Below, piece after piece: positions 25,142-36,981 of a stretch of DNA of 64,000 bases. The stretch is from Acinetobacter chengduensis (GTDB lineage Bacteria > Pseudomonadota > Gammaproteobacteria > Pseudomonadales > Moraxellaceae), in contig NZ_RCHC01000015.1 of the NCBI RefSeq assembly GCF_003664645.1, positions 26,795 to 90,794 on the forward strand, read 5' to 3'. Within the stretch, counting starts at the first letter, position 1. Each line of letters starts with the position of its first letter. The translations under genes were made by a program, and so were the position numbers. Below the pieces are notes generated by a model. The model saw nothing but the letters and a program-made list of their open reading frames with translations, had not been told where the DNA came from and made no database searches.

Positions 25142-26224
25142 ATGTCAGAGCTGAGCCAAGACCAAATATGGATGCAACGTGCGATTGCGCTGGCACAGCT
25201 TGGACAATACTCGACGCGTCCTAATCCAAATGTAGGTTGTGTATTGGTAAAGGATGGCAAGCAGGTGGGTGCAGGTTTTCATCCTAAAGCAGGACAACCT
25301 CATGCAGAAGTGTTTGCCATGCGTGAGGCAGGTGATCTAGCTCAAGGGGCGACAGCCTATGTCACTTTAGAACCTTGCGCACATTTCGGACGTACACCGC
25401 CTTGCGCAAAAGGCTTAGTTGAAGCAGGTGTGGCCAAAGTCGTTGTGGCTTGCCCAGACCCGAATCCTTTGGTTGCAGGCAAAGGTGTTCAAATTTTAAA
25501 AGATGCAGGTATTGAAGTTGAAGTGGGTATATGTGAAGCAGAAGCCCACCAGCTTAATTTAGGTTTTCTAAAAGCGATGGCCACGGGTCAGCCCTATGTG
25601 CGCTTAAAAGTGGCGTCTAGTTTAGATGGTCGTACTGCCATGGCATCGGGTGAGTCGAAGTGGATTACAGGCTCAGAAGCACGCTTGGATGTACAACATT
25701 GGCGTGCTATTTCAGGTGTGGTCATTACGGGTATTGAAACGGTTTTGGCTGATGACTGCCAGCTGAATGTACGCCAATTATCAGCAGATATAGACCTCAG
25801 CACAGTTGTGCAACCCAAGCGTTTAGTCTTAGATCGACAAGGTCGCTTGCCGTTAACAGCTAAACTATGTGAACAGCCTGAAACTTTAATGGTGATGGGG
25901 CCATATCGTCAGGAACTGGCAGATTTAGGTGTAGAACAGATCGAAGTTCAATCTTTAACTGATTTAATCTCGCTTTTGGCGCAGCAGTATCAAATTTATG
26001 ATGTCCTAATTGAAGCAGGTGCAACCTTATCCACTGCCTTTTTACAAGAAAAACTGGTAGATGAATTAATTAATTATGTTGCACCCACCTTTCTAGGGGC
26101 GTCAGCACGTGCCATGTTTAATGCTGAATTTAGTGTGATGGCAGAACAACTTCGCTTCAAGCTCAAGCATGTTGCCCAATTGGGTCAAGATGTTCGCTTA
26201 AGCCTTATTCCAGAGTCAGTATGA
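25142..26224 (+). CDS. ribD: RibD bifunctional riboflavin biosynthesis deaminase/reductase
   Basis: This 360-aa enzyme deaminates and then reduces the pyrimidine intermediate of riboflavin synthesis. The N-terminal deaminase domain (1-145) has zinc ligands in PHAEVFAMREAG and EPCAHFGRTPPCAKGL. The C-terminal reductase domain has VRLKVASSLDGRTAMASGESKWITG and the cofactor-binding region. Its stop overlaps the next ATG (ATGA), coupling it to the methyltransferase gene. Confidence 0.95.
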   Translation: MSELSQDQIWMQRAIALAQLGQYSTRPNPNVGCVLVKDGKQVGAGFHPKAGQPHAEVFAMREAGDLAQGATAYVTLEPCAHFGRTPPCAKGLVEAGVAKVVVACPDPNPLVAGKGVQILKDAGIEVEVGICEAEAHQLNLGFLKAMATGQPYVRLKVASSLDGRTAMASGESKWITGSEARLDVQHWRAISGVVITGIETVLADDCQLNVRQLSADIDLSTVVQPKRLVLDRQGRLPLTAKLCEQPETLMVMGPYRQELADLGVEQIEVQSLTDLISLLAQQYQIYDVLIEAGATLSTAFLQEKLVDELINYVAPTFLGASARAMFNAEFSVMAEQLRFKLKHVAQLGQDVRLSLIPESV

Positions 26225-27519
26225 GTACAGAGTCTACGTCTACGGTTTATCATAAACGTCGCCATGCAGCACGTACCACAGATGAATATCTTTTTCATCA
26301 ATTGGTGCCGTACTTAGGCAACAAGCGTCGTTTACTGCATTTGATTTTAGAAGCCCTTGAGCAAACAGGCACATTGAATCGTGAAGATGGCCGTGCACCA
26401 ATTTTTGCCGATTTTTTTGCAGGCTCGGGTGTGGTGTCACGTTTAGCACGCCAAAATGGTTATCGTGTCATTGCCAATGACTGGGAACCGTATAGTCATG
26501 CATTAAATAGTGCTGTACTGTCTTGTGTAGATGCACCTGCATTTAAAGAATTAGGTGGTTATCAAAAAGCCATTGATTATCTTAATCGCTTACCTGAAGT
26601 TAAGGGTTGGGTAACGCATAATTTATGTCCACGCAATGACGAAATTTATGATCCAAGCCGTGACCGTTTGTTCTTCAAACGCCGTAATGGTATGCGTCTT
26701 GATGCGATTCGTCAGCAAATTGCAACTTGGCAAACTCAAGGTGCGATTAACGATGTTGAAATGTCGGCATTGCTTGCGCCTTTACTGTATTCGGCAAGCT
26801 TTGTTAGTAATACCTCTGGGGTATTCAAGAGTTTCCATCATGGTTGGGGTGGTAAAACACAGACAGCCTTAGAGCGTATTGAATCATTACTTTGGCTGAC
26901 GCCAAGTCGCTTCTGTGAAATTGGTGATCCGAAAAAGCCAGCCGCTGAAATGTGGTGTGTAGATTCACAGCATTTGGCGAACCAAATGAGTGGTTTTGAA
27001 GTGGATGTGGCTTATTTAGATCCGCCGTATAACCAACATGCTTATAGTTCAAACTATCATGTACTCAATGCGCTAACTTTGTGGGATCAAGTCGATTTAC
27101 CAACACCTGATACCAAAGGCTTTAAGAGCGGTATTGATCGTGCATGGCGTAAAGAGCGTCCAAGTCCGTATAACTCGTCAAAGCATGCTAAAGAAGCCTA
27201 TGAAAAATTAGTCGAAACCATTAATGCACGTTATATTTTGACCAGTTACTCTACAGATGGAAATATTAGTGCCACGGACTTGTTACAGGCCAATTTAAAA
27301 CGTGGACGTGTGACTTTGTTAACGCAAGATGTACCGCGTTATCGTGTGAGTAAGCAGCGTCAGTCTGAGCGGGCACGTGTACTGGAATTTATTGTGATTA
27401 CCGATACACATGCTAAATCAGGCCCACCAATACGCCAGTTACTTGGGCAGTTGCATCATTTTGCAGAGCTTGGTGGTGTAGATACAACCGATGTCAGCAC
27501 ACAATTGGCATTGTGGTAA
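26221..27519 (+). CDS. D12-class N6-adenine DNA methyltransferase (A. baumannii AamA-type)
   Basis: This 432-aa methylase transfers methyl from S-adenosylmethionine to adenine in DNA. FxGxG motif I is FFAGSGVVSRLAR (about 62-74) after the D12 opening QLVPYLGNKRRLLHLI. Catalytic motif IV is LDPPYNQHAYSSNYH (about 264-278). No restriction endonuclease lies beside it, so it looks like an orphan. It is embedded between ribD (4-base overlap) and ribE (24-bp gap). A homologue in this place in A. baumannii (A1S_0222, AamA) has been reported to methylate GAATTC; that specificity is inferred here. Confidence 0.85.
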   Translation: MSTESTSTVYHKRRHAARTTDEYLFHQLVPYLGNKRRLLHLILEALEQTGTLNREDGRAPIFADFFAGSGVVSRLARQNGYRVIANDWEPYSHALNSAVLSCVDAPAFKELGGYQKAIDYLNRLPEVKGWVTHNLCPRNDEIYDPSRDRLFFKRRNGMRLDAIRQQIATWQTQGAINDVEMSALLAPLLYSASFVSNTSGVFKSFHHGWGGKTQTALERIESLLWLTPSRFCEIGDPKKPAAEMWCVDSQHLANQMSGFEVDVAYLDPPYNQHAYSSNYHVLNALTLWDQVDLPTPDTKGFKSGIDRAWRKERPSPYNSSKHAKEAYEKLVETINARYILTSYSTDGNISATDLLQANLKRGRVTLLTQDVPRYRVSKQRQSERARVLEFIVITDTHAKSGPPIRQLLGQLHHFAELGGVDTTDVSTQLALW

Positions 27520-27543
27520 AACAAATACAGTTTAGAGAAGCGT

Positions 27544-28203
27544 ATGTTTACAGGCATTATTGAGAGTTTAGGTCAGGTCGAAAGCATCCAAAATGTTGGA
27601 GGCGATGTGCGTGTACGCATTCAAACTGATTTAGATATGTCGGATGTGCATTTAGGTGATTCAATTGCAACCAATGGCATCTGTTTGACAGTGATTGATT
27701 GGGGTTCCAATTGGTATGCAGCAGATGTATCACGTGAAAGTTTAAATCGTACGACCTTGGGTACATGGCAAGTGGGCCAGCCTGTAAACGTCGAAAAGGC
27801 GATGCTTCCAACGACGCGTTTTGGTGGACATATTGTGTCTGGTCATGTGGATGTAGTCGGTGAGATTACACTGCTACGCTCAGATGCACGCTCTTTGTAT
27901 TTTGAAGTGACTGCACCTGCGGAAGTAGCAAAATATTTAGCCGAAAAAGGTTCGATTACAGTGGATGGCATTAGCCTGACCATCAATCATCTTAATGGTA
28001 ATGTCTTAAGTTTGAATTTAATTCCGCATACTGCTGAGCGTACTAATATTGGCACGTGGAAAGCAGGTACGCGTGTGAATTTAGAAGTCGATGTACTCGC
28101 ACGTTATATAGAACGTTTATTGTTAGGTGATAAAGCGGCTGAAACGAAGGCCGAGTCGAAAATCAGTTTAGATTTTCTGGCTGAAAATGGTTTCCTAAAA
28201 TAA
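27544..28203 (+). CDS. ribE: Riboflavin synthase alpha chain RibE
   Basis: The 219-aa enzyme converts two lumazine molecules to riboflavin. It is two repeated lumazine-binding beta barrels: MFTGIIESLGQVESI with ATNGICLTVI in the first and FGGHIVSGHVDVVGEI with GSITVDGISLTINHL in the second. A C-terminal helix mediates trimer formation. It is the last gene of the ribD operon and is followed by a terminator. Confidence 0.95.
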   Translation: MFTGIIESLGQVESIQNVGGDVRVRIQTDLDMSDVHLGDSIATNGICLTVIDWGSNWYAADVSRESLNRTTLGTWQVGQPVNVEKAMLPTTRFGGHIVSGHVDVVGEITLLRSDARSLYFEVTAPAEVAKYLAEKGSITVDGISLTINHLNGNVLSLNLIPHTAERTNIGTWKAGTRVNLEVDVLARYIERLLLGDKAAETKAESKISLDFLAENGFLK

Positions 28204-28225
28204 AAGAAATAATGTGGTAAAAATG

Positions 28226-28260
28226 AACAGTTTGATTGAAAGATTGGACTGTTTTTTTTA
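28226..28260 (+). terminator. Rho-independent terminator after ribE
   Basis: AACAGTTTGATT pairs with GATTGGACTGTT (several G-U pairs) around GAAA and is followed by a T run. Confidence 0.75.
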
Positions 28261-28315
28261 TTTTAGGTCATAATGCGCTCGTGATGAACGTGATTGCATA
28301 AATTGGATTGGGTTG

Positions 28316-28864
28316 ATGATTGATTTTTTACTGAATTTAGAACAATGGTTACCCATGCTGTTAGAACAATACGGTTTGTGGATTTATGCCATTTTGTTTT
28401 TGGTGATTTTTGCAGAAACGGGTTCAGTATTTATGTTCTTTTTGCCTGGAGATAGTTTGCTTCTGGCGGTAGGGGCATTGTGTTCGACCACGGAAGTGGT
28501 GCATTTGCATTATATGATTCTTCTGCTATTTACTGCATCGGTTTTGGGATATAGCGTCAACTACTACACGGGCAGTGTATTGGGATTGAAATATTTCAAT
28601 CAGCATAACCGTTACTTTAAGCCCGAATATTTAGCAAAAACGAATCGTTATTTTATAAAGCATGGTGGCAAAACGATTTTAGTCGCGCGCTTTGTTCCTT
28701 TTGTACGTTCCTTTGCACCTTTTGCGGCAGGCTCGGCTCACATGAACTTTGCAATGTTTAGCTTTTATAATGTGGTGGGTGGTTTAATCTGGATTGGGTT
28801 ATTGTTGGGGATTGGTTATGGTTTGGGGCATACCGTATCCGCAGTTGCTGAGTTAATTCCTTAA
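28316..28864 (+). CDS. DedA-family inner-membrane protein
   Basis: This 182-aa membrane protein starts at the ATG at 28316, with an in-frame TTG three bases earlier. It has the DedA pattern of a re-entrant region with FFLPGDSLLLAVGALC and the conserved FVPFVRSFAPFAAGSAHM segment, followed by membrane helices to the end. DedA proteins act as lipid (undecaprenyl-phosphate or phospholipid) flippases and affect proton motive force and polymyxin resistance. Which substrate this one moves is unknown. It has its own terminator. Confidence 0.88.
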   Translation: MIDFLLNLEQWLPMLLEQYGLWIYAILFLVIFAETGSVFMFFLPGDSLLLAVGALCSTTEVVHLHYMILLLFTASVLGYSVNYYTGSVLGLKYFNQHNRYFKPEYLAKTNRYFIKHGGKTILVARFVPFVRSFAPFAAGSAHMNFAMFSFYNVVGGLIWIGLLLGIGYGLGHTVSAVAELIP

Positions 28865-28892
28865 TTCAGCGATATATGACCCCAAAAAGTTT

Positions 28893-28921
28893 AAAGCCTG
28901 CAAAGGTTGCAGGCTTTTTTT
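28893..28921. terminator. Terminator between dedA and a convergent small gene
   Basis: GCCTGCAA/TTGCAGGC stem with a short loop, with A residues before and a T run after; it can serve both converging genes. Confidence 0.9.
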
Positions 28922-28927
28922 CTGTAC

Positions 28928-29143
28928 TTAGTGCTTGATGAGCTGAAGCGTAGCCGTGGCATTTGAGGCCAAATGTTCCGTGTTTAGAATTGAAAAAAAT
29001 CCTTTTTCAGCTTCACGGGTTAAAAAAATGCGGATGGAATGAAAGTCGGAATGGCTCAACCACAGTGAGCGTGCCGAAATTTCCCATGTTTCCCCAGTCG
29101 GTAATGCCGATATTTTTTGAGTAATGTCACTTAAGATGTCCAT
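28928..29143 (-). CDS. Small hypothetical protein (71 aa)
   Basis: The start at 29143 (MDILSDITQKISALP) has a good GGAGT site seven bases upstream. The protein is a soluble alpha/beta fold by appearance, with ETWEISARSLWLSHSDFHSIRIFLTRE in the middle. No motif or signal peptide was recognised. Spacing and ribosome site support a real gene of unknown role. Confidence 0.65.
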   Translation of the reverse strand: MDILSDITQKISALPTGETWEISARSLWLSHSDFHSIRIFLTREAEKGFFSILNTEHLASNATATLQLIKH

Positions 29144-29261
29144 ATTAGACTCCTGATGAAAGGATGAGGCCATGCTTATGGCTGGCCTATGAACATCTTG
29201 TTGCAATTATATGTCAGTTTGATGACAGCTTATCCATTCCAAAGAATTTTTTAAGTTTATT

Positions 29262-29891
29262 TTAAGATTCAAATTTATCATTTGAAAAATTTGAATTTTT
29301 TAAAATATACTCAATTTCTTCTTGGGCTGCAGCTTTCAGTTCCGCACGAAAAGCATTTACTGATTTTTCAATTAAGCTATCTGCTTCAAGTTCTAAACGC
29401 ACCCGAACGCTTTCTAGTTCCGACAACATTGCATGGTCGGGTACAGACAGCTTTTGTGTAAAATTGAACGCAATGCCTTCAGGGTTTTTATGATAGCGCG
29501 CAGTATAAGTTTGAATTTCACGGTCAATATTTTGGCGAATCAGCGCAAGCGTTTGGCTCTGTTCGACATATTGGCGAATTTCATCTTGTTTTAGCCGTTC
29601 TACATAAGCCAATTGTTCAGCACGCTTTTTTTCCAGCTTTTTTTCTAGGGCCAGCTGCTTACGTAAACGGGCTTCTTCAATCAATTCGGCTTTGCGTTTG
29701 GCATAAGCTTCTTCAATAATTTCAAAAGACATTTGCTGTTGCTTTTGATCTATGATCAGCCATTCTTGAATCTGACTTTCTGGCTTCAGCACATCGCAAA
29801 TACGGCTGAGGTCATCAATAAAGGTCTGACGTACAGCATCAGGCACGTTTAACCAGCGCTGTTTAAAATCTGGACCAACATTTAATGCCAC
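29262..29891 (-). CDS. Hypothetical coiled-coil protein (209 aa)
   Basis: The protein is cytosolic and mostly helical. Residues about 60-115 are a highly charged coiled coil (RKAELIEEARLRKQLALEKKLEKKRAEQ region). The last third is also helical and acidic. No catalytic motif is visible. It sits downstream of holC on the same strand, 36 bp away, so it may share the pepA-holC transcript. Function is not known. Confidence 0.7.
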   Translation of the reverse strand: MALNVGPDFKQRWLNVPDAVRQTFIDDLSRICDVLKPESQIQEWLIIDQKQQQMSFEIIEEAYAKRKAELIEEARLRKQLALEKKLEKKRAEQLAYVERLKQDEIRQYVEQSQTLALIRQNIDREIQTYTARYHKNPEGIAFNFTQKLSVPDHAMLSELESVRVRLELEADSLIEKSVNAFRAELKAAAQEEIEYILKNSNFSNDKFES

Positions 29892-29927
29892 TACAGCATC
29901 TCCTTATTTAATTAATTATAAGTCGCG

Positions 29928-31785
<1,858 letters not shown>

Positions 31786-31935
31786 TCATGCCTTTTAAAA
31801 TTTGCAAACCATTAAACCATTGAAACATTTTCATGAATAGAGTTTCAATGTGCAACATGGGTATAGGTTTTATATTTTCAACATTCGGGTAAAATAGCGC
31901 TAGTCTTTATTACCCAATTTTCTGGAAGAATTAAT

Positions 31936-33039
31936 TTGATTATTCGGCGTTATTTGGTCAAGCAAGTTGTGTCGACGTCCTTGGTAGTGATTGCTTTACT
32001 GACCTTAATTATGATGGGCGGCCGGCTAATCAAGTATTTTGGCGTAGCAGCGCAGGGGCGTTTGGATGCAGGCATTCTCTTTAGCATTATTGGCTATCGC
32101 TTACCTGAGTTTCTCACTTTAATTCTTCCATTGGGCCTTTTTATTGCACTGATGTTGGTGTTTGGCCGGATGTATGTCGACCATGAAATGGCGGTCATGA
32201 ACAGTAGTGGGGTAAGTCGTAATCAATTGGCGCGTATTTTGGTGCCAATGACTGCGGTTTTCTTGGCGATACAAATGTTCTTAATGATGTGGGCTTCACC
32301 TTGGGGATTGCGTCAGTTTGAAGCATTGACAACCACGCAAGCGGTACGCGCAGGGTTTGACTTGGTGCGTCCTAAGGAGTTTATTCCTTCGGGGCCCTAT
32401 ACTATCTACGCGGGGGACTTGTCTGAAGACCGTAAAAACTTAAAAGATATTTTCTTTTATCAGCGTTCAGGCAAACTTGATAAACCTGATGTCATTATTT
32501 TGGCCAAAGAAGCTACTCGTGTAGAAGTCGAAGATAACGATGGTGCCAATGTGGTGGATTTGGTTGAAGGGCGTCGTTATGAAATTTACCCTGGACGACC
32601 GCGCTACTCGCAAGTTGAATTTCAAACCTATCGTTTACGCTTAGAAAATAACAAAGAAGCGCAATTTGAAAGTACTGAAGTCGAAGCACTGCCTATGTCG
32701 CAATTGTGGAATAGCCGTGATGATGCTGTGGTCGCTAGTGAACTAGGTTGGCGTATATTCGTACCATTTTCAATTGTTGTAGCACTGTTGTTAGCCACTG
32801 CTTTATCTGAGGTGAGCCCGCGCCAAGGTCGATACTTAAAACTATTTCCAGCCTTACTCATTTTTGCCAGCTTAATTGTGGCACTCATGGCGATTAAAAC
32901 GCGAGTGTCGAAAGGTGAGATGGGCATCTTTGCTTATCCATTGGTGCTGTTGGTATATGCCGTGGCTGCTGCACTGTTTTCACGTAAGCAAAAATTGGCA
33001 CCCAAAATTAAGAAACAGATTCAGCGAGTGAGGTCGTAA
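31936..33039 (+). CDS. lptF: LPS export permease LptF
   Basis: This 367-aa subunit of the LptB2FG extractor starts at TTG 31936 (MIIRRYLVKQVVSTS), with GGAAGA upstream. The TTG is supported by the conserved start of the family. It has six membrane helices with a periplasmic jellyroll domain between TM3 and TM4 (about 130-265). lptG starts one base after its stop. In Acinetobacter this machine exports lipooligosaccharide. Confidence 0.95.
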   Translation: MIIRRYLVKQVVSTSLVVIALLTLIMMGGRLIKYFGVAAQGRLDAGILFSIIGYRLPEFLTLILPLGLFIALMLVFGRMYVDHEMAVMNSSGVSRNQLARILVPMTAVFLAIQMFLMMWASPWGLRQFEALTTTQAVRAGFDLVRPKEFIPSGPYTIYAGDLSEDRKNLKDIFFYQRSGKLDKPDVIILAKEATRVEVEDNDGANVVDLVEGRRYEIYPGRPRYSQVEFQTYRLRLENNKEAQFESTEVEALPMSQLWNSRDDAVVASELGWRIFVPFSIVVALLLATALSEVSPRQGRYLKLFPALLIFASLIVALMAIKTRVSKGEMGIFAYPLVLLVYAVAAALFSRKQKLAPKIKKQIQRVRS

Positions 33040-33040
33040 A

Positions 33041-34111
33041 ATGTTAGCACGCCGTATTGTTGCCAAACATGTGACTAAAACGACTGCACTTGCCATGTTG
33101 GGTGCAACCGCCGTTTTGTCGAGTTTGCAGGTCTTGTTTACCTATTTAGGTGAGCTAGGTTCACTCCAACCGAATTATGGAGCATGGGATGCTTTTATCT
33201 ATGTGCTGTGGGGTGCACCATATTATTTAAATGAAATCCTTCCTATTTCAGCTTTAATTGGTGCAGTGCTGGGTTTAGGGACATTAGCATCCAATAGTGA
33301 ACTGATTGTGATGCGCTCTGTCGGTGTGAGCTTGTGGCGTATTGTGGGATGGGTGATTCGTTCTGCTTTAATTTTAGTGGTGCTCTCATTTGCCTTAAGC
33401 GAATGGATTATTCCCTATACCAATGAGCAAGCCAAAGGTGTAAAAAGCCACCGTTCTATTGCAGAACTGGGCGAGGTAAAAGGTTATTGGACTCGCGAAG
33501 GGCAACGCTTTATTTATGTCGATTATGCGAATTCCAAAGGTGAACTGAAAAATATTCAAGTCATTGATTTTGATGATTCTTATCATTTACGTGGCACGAT
33601 TGAGGCAGAGCAAGGCCAGTTTGTATCGAATGGCACGTGGAAGCTTAACAATGTTCAACAAATGGATATATTAAAAGATGGTGATGCCAGCTTAGCCAAA
33701 AATGTTGAACAGCCTTTATCTTTGGCTTTACAGCCGAAATATGTGCACATGGTGACCCTTGATCCCGAAGATCTTTCACCTAGCCAGCTAATCAGCTTTA
33801 TGAGCTATATGCATGAATACAGCCAAGTCCCTAAAACCTATCAGCTGGCATTTTGGCAAAAAGTGGGTTCGCCATTTGCCTTAATTGCTTTGGTGGTGAT
33901 TGCCTGTTCATTTATTTTTGGGCCACTGCGTCAGCAATCTATGGGCTTTCGTTTGGTGATTGCTTTATTTACGGGCCTTGGATTCTTCTATTTGCAGGAC
34001 TTCTTGGGTTATGCCAGCTTAGTGTATTCACCATCTCCAGCATGGTTCGTATTTGTTCCTATTGTATTGATCTTTATCGGTGGTGGTTATTTGCTCCACC
34101 GTGCACGTTAG
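33041..34111 (+). CDS. lptG: LPS export permease LptG
   Basis: This 356-aa partner of LptF has the same six-helix and jellyroll plan. Recognisable segments are MLARRIVAKHVTKTTALAMLG, NEILPISALIGAVLGLGTLASNSELIVMRSVGVS (the coupling helix that contacts LptB) and the C-terminal RQQSMGFRLVIALFTGLGFFYLQDFLG. Together with LptB it drives lipid A transport to the outer membrane. It forms an operon with lptF. Confidence 0.95.
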   Translation: MLARRIVAKHVTKTTALAMLGATAVLSSLQVLFTYLGELGSLQPNYGAWDAFIYVLWGAPYYLNEILPISALIGAVLGLGTLASNSELIVMRSVGVSLWRIVGWVIRSALILVVLSFALSEWIIPYTNEQAKGVKSHRSIAELGEVKGYWTREGQRFIYVDYANSKGELKNIQVIDFDDSYHLRGTIEAEQGQFVSNGTWKLNNVQQMDILKDGDASLAKNVEQPLSLALQPKYVHMVTLDPEDLSPSQLISFMSYMHEYSQVPKTYQLAFWQKVGSPFALIALVVIACSFIFGPLRQQSMGFRLVIALFTGLGFFYLQDFLGYASLVYSPSPAWFVFVPIVLIFIGGGYLLHRAR

Positions 34112-34235
34112 ATCAAGAAAAATCGGGTAAATCTATGTTCATGAACAGCATTAACCATGCCTTGAACATAGAGTCTTGACCGAAAATTCGGTAAGATAGC
34201 ATGATTAATTTATAGACGAAAAAGAGTGTTCAGTT

Positions 34236-35783
34236 ATGACGGATGCAAGTGCTCGCAAAATCCCTCACGTTTTAGTCATTATGGATGGTGTGGGTCATCG
34301 TGAAGCGATTGAGGATAATGCTTTTTTAGCTGCTCAACGTCCAAACTTAACCGCGATGGAAGCAAAGCATCCGCATGGTTTAATCTCTGGTTCTGGTGAA
34401 GATGTAGGTTTACCAGATGGCCAAATGGGTAACTCTGAAGTAGGTCACATGAACTTAGGTGCTGGCCGTGTGCTGTACCAAGATTTTACCCGCATTACCA
34501 AAGACATTCGTACTGGTGCTTTCTTTGAAAATGAAGTGCTGGTAGATGCTGTAGAACAAGCCAAAGCAAGCAATGGCGCTGTACACTTAATGGGCTTATT
34601 GTCTGAAGGTGGCGTACACTCGCATGAAGACCACATTGTAGCGATGGCTGAGCTTGCGTTGAAACGTGGCGCGAAAGTGTATTTACATGCATTTTTAGAT
34701 GGTCGTGATACACCACCGATTAGCGCACAACCTTCTTTAGAAAAATTAGATGCATTATTTGCTCAATATCCAGGTCAAGGTCGCATTGCAACTTTAATTG
34801 GCCGTTATTTTGCGATGGATCGTGATAACCGTTGGGATCGCGTTGAACAGGCTTATCGTTTGTTGACTGAAGGCGTGGCAGAGCGTACGGCTACAACTGC
34901 TGTAGAAGGCTTGGAACTTGCATACGCTGCTGGCGAAAAAGACGAATTTGTGAAAGCAACGCGTATTGGTGATGTTACAGCTGTTCAAGATGGCGATAGC
35001 GTCGTTTTCATGAATTTCCGTGCGGATCGTGCGCGTGAAATTACCAAAGCCTTTGTAGAAAAAGACTTTGCGGGTTTTGAGCGTAAAGTTGTTCCAGCAT
35101 TGTCTAAATATGTCATGTTGACACGTTACCAAGCGACCATTGATGCACCTGTTGCATACATGCCAGAAGCATTGGTGAATTCATTAGGTGAATATCTATC
35201 GAATTTAGGTAAAACACAGCTTCGTATTGCGGAAACTGAGAAATATGCGCATGTGACTTTCTTCTTCAGTGGTGGCCGTGAAGATGAATATCCTGGTGAG
35301 AAACGCATTTTAATTCCATCTCCAAGCGTTGCAACTTACGACTTAAAGCCTGAAATGAGCGCGTATGAAGTGACAGATGAGCTTGTTGCTGCCATTAATT
35401 CAGGTGAATATGACTTGTTGGTGGTGAACTATGCCAATGGCGACATGGTTGGTCATACAGGTGTATTTGACGCAGCAGTAAAAGCAGTTGAAGCAGTAGA
35501 TACTTGCTTAGGCCGTGTTTATGAGGCTGTGATGGCTAATCAAGGTCACATGATTGTGACTGCCGATCACGGTAATGTCGAGCAAATGCAAGATTATCAA
35601 AGCGGTCAGGTACATACACAGCATACGACTGAATTAGTGCCGTTTATCTATGCAGGCCCGACATCAGCAACAATTGTAGAAGGTGGTGTTTTGGCCGATG
35701 TTGCGCCTACATTACTTCACTTGATGAAGCTTCCTGTTCCTGCTGAAATGCAAGGTCGTAATCTAATTCATTTAGATGCATAA
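34236..35783 (+). CDS. gpmI: 2,3-bisphosphoglycerate-independent phosphoglycerate mutase GpmI
   Basis: This 515-aa dimanganese glycolytic enzyme interconverts 3- and 2-phosphoglycerate. It shows [11 protein letters not shown] at the metal site, the phosphoserine loop [17 protein letters not shown], and the C-terminal metal ligands [12 protein letters not shown] and [10 protein letters not shown]. The ATG is 35 bp past a T-poor spacer. It is followed closely (22 bp) by a protease gene. Confidence 0.96.
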   Translation: MTDASARKIPHVLVIMDGVGHREAIEDNAFLAAQRPNLTAMEAKHPHGLISGSGEDVGLPDGQMGNSEVGHMNLGAGRVLYQDFTRITKDIRTGAFFENEVLVDAVEQAKASNGAVHLMGLLSEGGVHSHEDHIVAMAELALKRGAKVYLHAFLDGRDTPPISAQPSLEKLDALFAQYPGQGRIATLIGRYFAMDRDNRWDRVEQAYRLLTEGVAERTATTAVEGLELAYAAGEKDEFVKATRIGDVTAVQDGDSVVFMNFRADRAREITKAFVEKDFAGFERKVVPALSKYVMLTRYQATIDAPVAYMPEALVNSLGEYLSNLGKTQLRIAETEKYAHVTFFFSGGREDEYPGEKRILIPSPSVATYDLKPEMSAYEVTDELVAAINSGEYDLLVVNYANGDMVGHTGVFDAAVKAVEAVDTCLGRVYEAVMANQGHMIVTADHGNVEQMQDYQSGQVHTQHTTELVPFIYAGPTSATIVEGGVLADVAPTLLHLMKLPVPAEMQGRNLIHLDA

Positions 35784-35805
35784 ACATTGATGAAAGGGTA
35801 GCTGT

Positions 35806-36978
35806 ATGGTGCAAGCACGTTGGATTTCTGGGGTAATTATTGGCTCACTTCTAATGTGCTTTAGTCACACAACATGGGCTGTAGACAAAAAGTCTGCGGC
35901 CCTTGATTTTGATGGTGACTATGAACAGAGTAATATGGAAGTTCCAGTGGAATCCATACAACAATTCGTTCAAATTTATGGCATCGTCAAAGAAAATTAT
36001 TTAAAAGAAAAAGCAGACGATGATCTGTTTCAGCAAGCCATACAAGGCTTGGTCAGTGGTTTAGATCGCTATTCACGTTATCTTTCACCTGAAGATTATA
36101 AACAGCTATTACAATATACCGAAGGTGACTTAGCTGCTGTTGATTTTGACTTGCACTATGACACGGTCGCACAACATTGGGTCATTCATAATTTAAAAAA
36201 AGATGCCGACTCTGCTAAGCAGGGCTTAAGCAATGGTATGGTTGTGTACAAAATGGATGATCAAGAGCTGAAAAAGCTCAGTCATGCACAAGTGAAACAA
36301 CTCTTAGATGGTGCGATTGGTTCAACATTAAGCCTGCAACTCACTACACACAGTAAGCCAATTTATATTGTCCGTAATACTAAGATTGAGACGGATATAG
36401 AATCCCGTTTGCTCAATAATCAAGTCTTGGTTTTAAATGTAAAAGTCTTTCAGCAAGATACAGCCAATGAAATCAAACGTATTATTGAAAGCCATAGTGG
36501 CTCAAAAATTAAAGCGATCTTGTTTGACTTAAGAAATAATCCTGGAGGGTTGTTGTCTGCAGCCGTGGAATCGGCAGATTTATTTCTGAATCAAGGTGTG
36601 ATTGTGTCGACGCGAAGTCGCTCTGAAGGCGATCAGCAATTTCAGGCCTTACCAAGCTTTGAATTTCAAAATATGAAAGTGGGTATTTTAATTAATGGTC
36701 GCTCAGCATCAGCTGCCGAAGTATTTACTGCTGCCTTAAAAGAGCATGGTCGAGCATGGGTGGTGGGTGAGAAAAGTTATGGTAAAGGTGTGGTTCAAAA
36801 GCTGTTTCCACTTTCCAATGGTGCTGCTTTACAAATGACAGTATCGCAGTATTACACGCCCAATGGCCGTATGATTGAAGGCATTGGGGTGCAACCTGAT
36901 TTTAGCTACCCACAACATGAAATGAGCGAGCAGCAATATCTTGAGCATGTGACAGAGCAATTGCTAAATAAAAAATAA
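35806..36978 (+). CDS. S41-family C-terminal-processing-type peptidase
   Basis: The 390-aa protein has a signal peptide (1-25, cleavage near TWA-VDK). A PDZ-like domain (about 100-185) follows, then the peptidase domain with NNPGGLLSAAVESADLFL, the nucleophile in INGRSASAAEVFTAAL, and the Lys base in SYGKGVVQ. Such periplasmic Ser/Lys proteases trim cell-wall hydrolases or tail-tagged proteins. It follows gpmI by 22 bp and its stop is only 3 bases from the stop of the converging pilR. Confidence 0.9.
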   Translation: MVQARWISGVIIGSLLMCFSHTTWAVDKKSAALDFDGDYEQSNMEVPVESIQQFVQIYGIVKENYLKEKADDDLFQQAIQGLVSGLDRYSRYLSPEDYKQLLQYTEGDLAAVDFDLHYDTVAQHWVIHNLKKDADSAKQGLSNGMVVYKMDDQELKKLSHAQVKQLLDGAIGSTLSLQLTTHSKPIYIVRNTKIETDIESRLLNNQVLVLNVKVFQQDTANEIKRIIESHSGSKIKAILFDLRNNPGGLLSAAVESADLFLNQGVIVSTRSRSEGDQQFQALPSFEFQNMKVGILINGRSASAAEVFTAALKEHGRAWVVGEKSYGKGVVQKLFPLSNGAALQMTVSQYYTPNGRMIEGIGVQPDFSYPQHEMSEQQYLEHVTEQLLNKK

Positions 36979-36981
36979 AGC

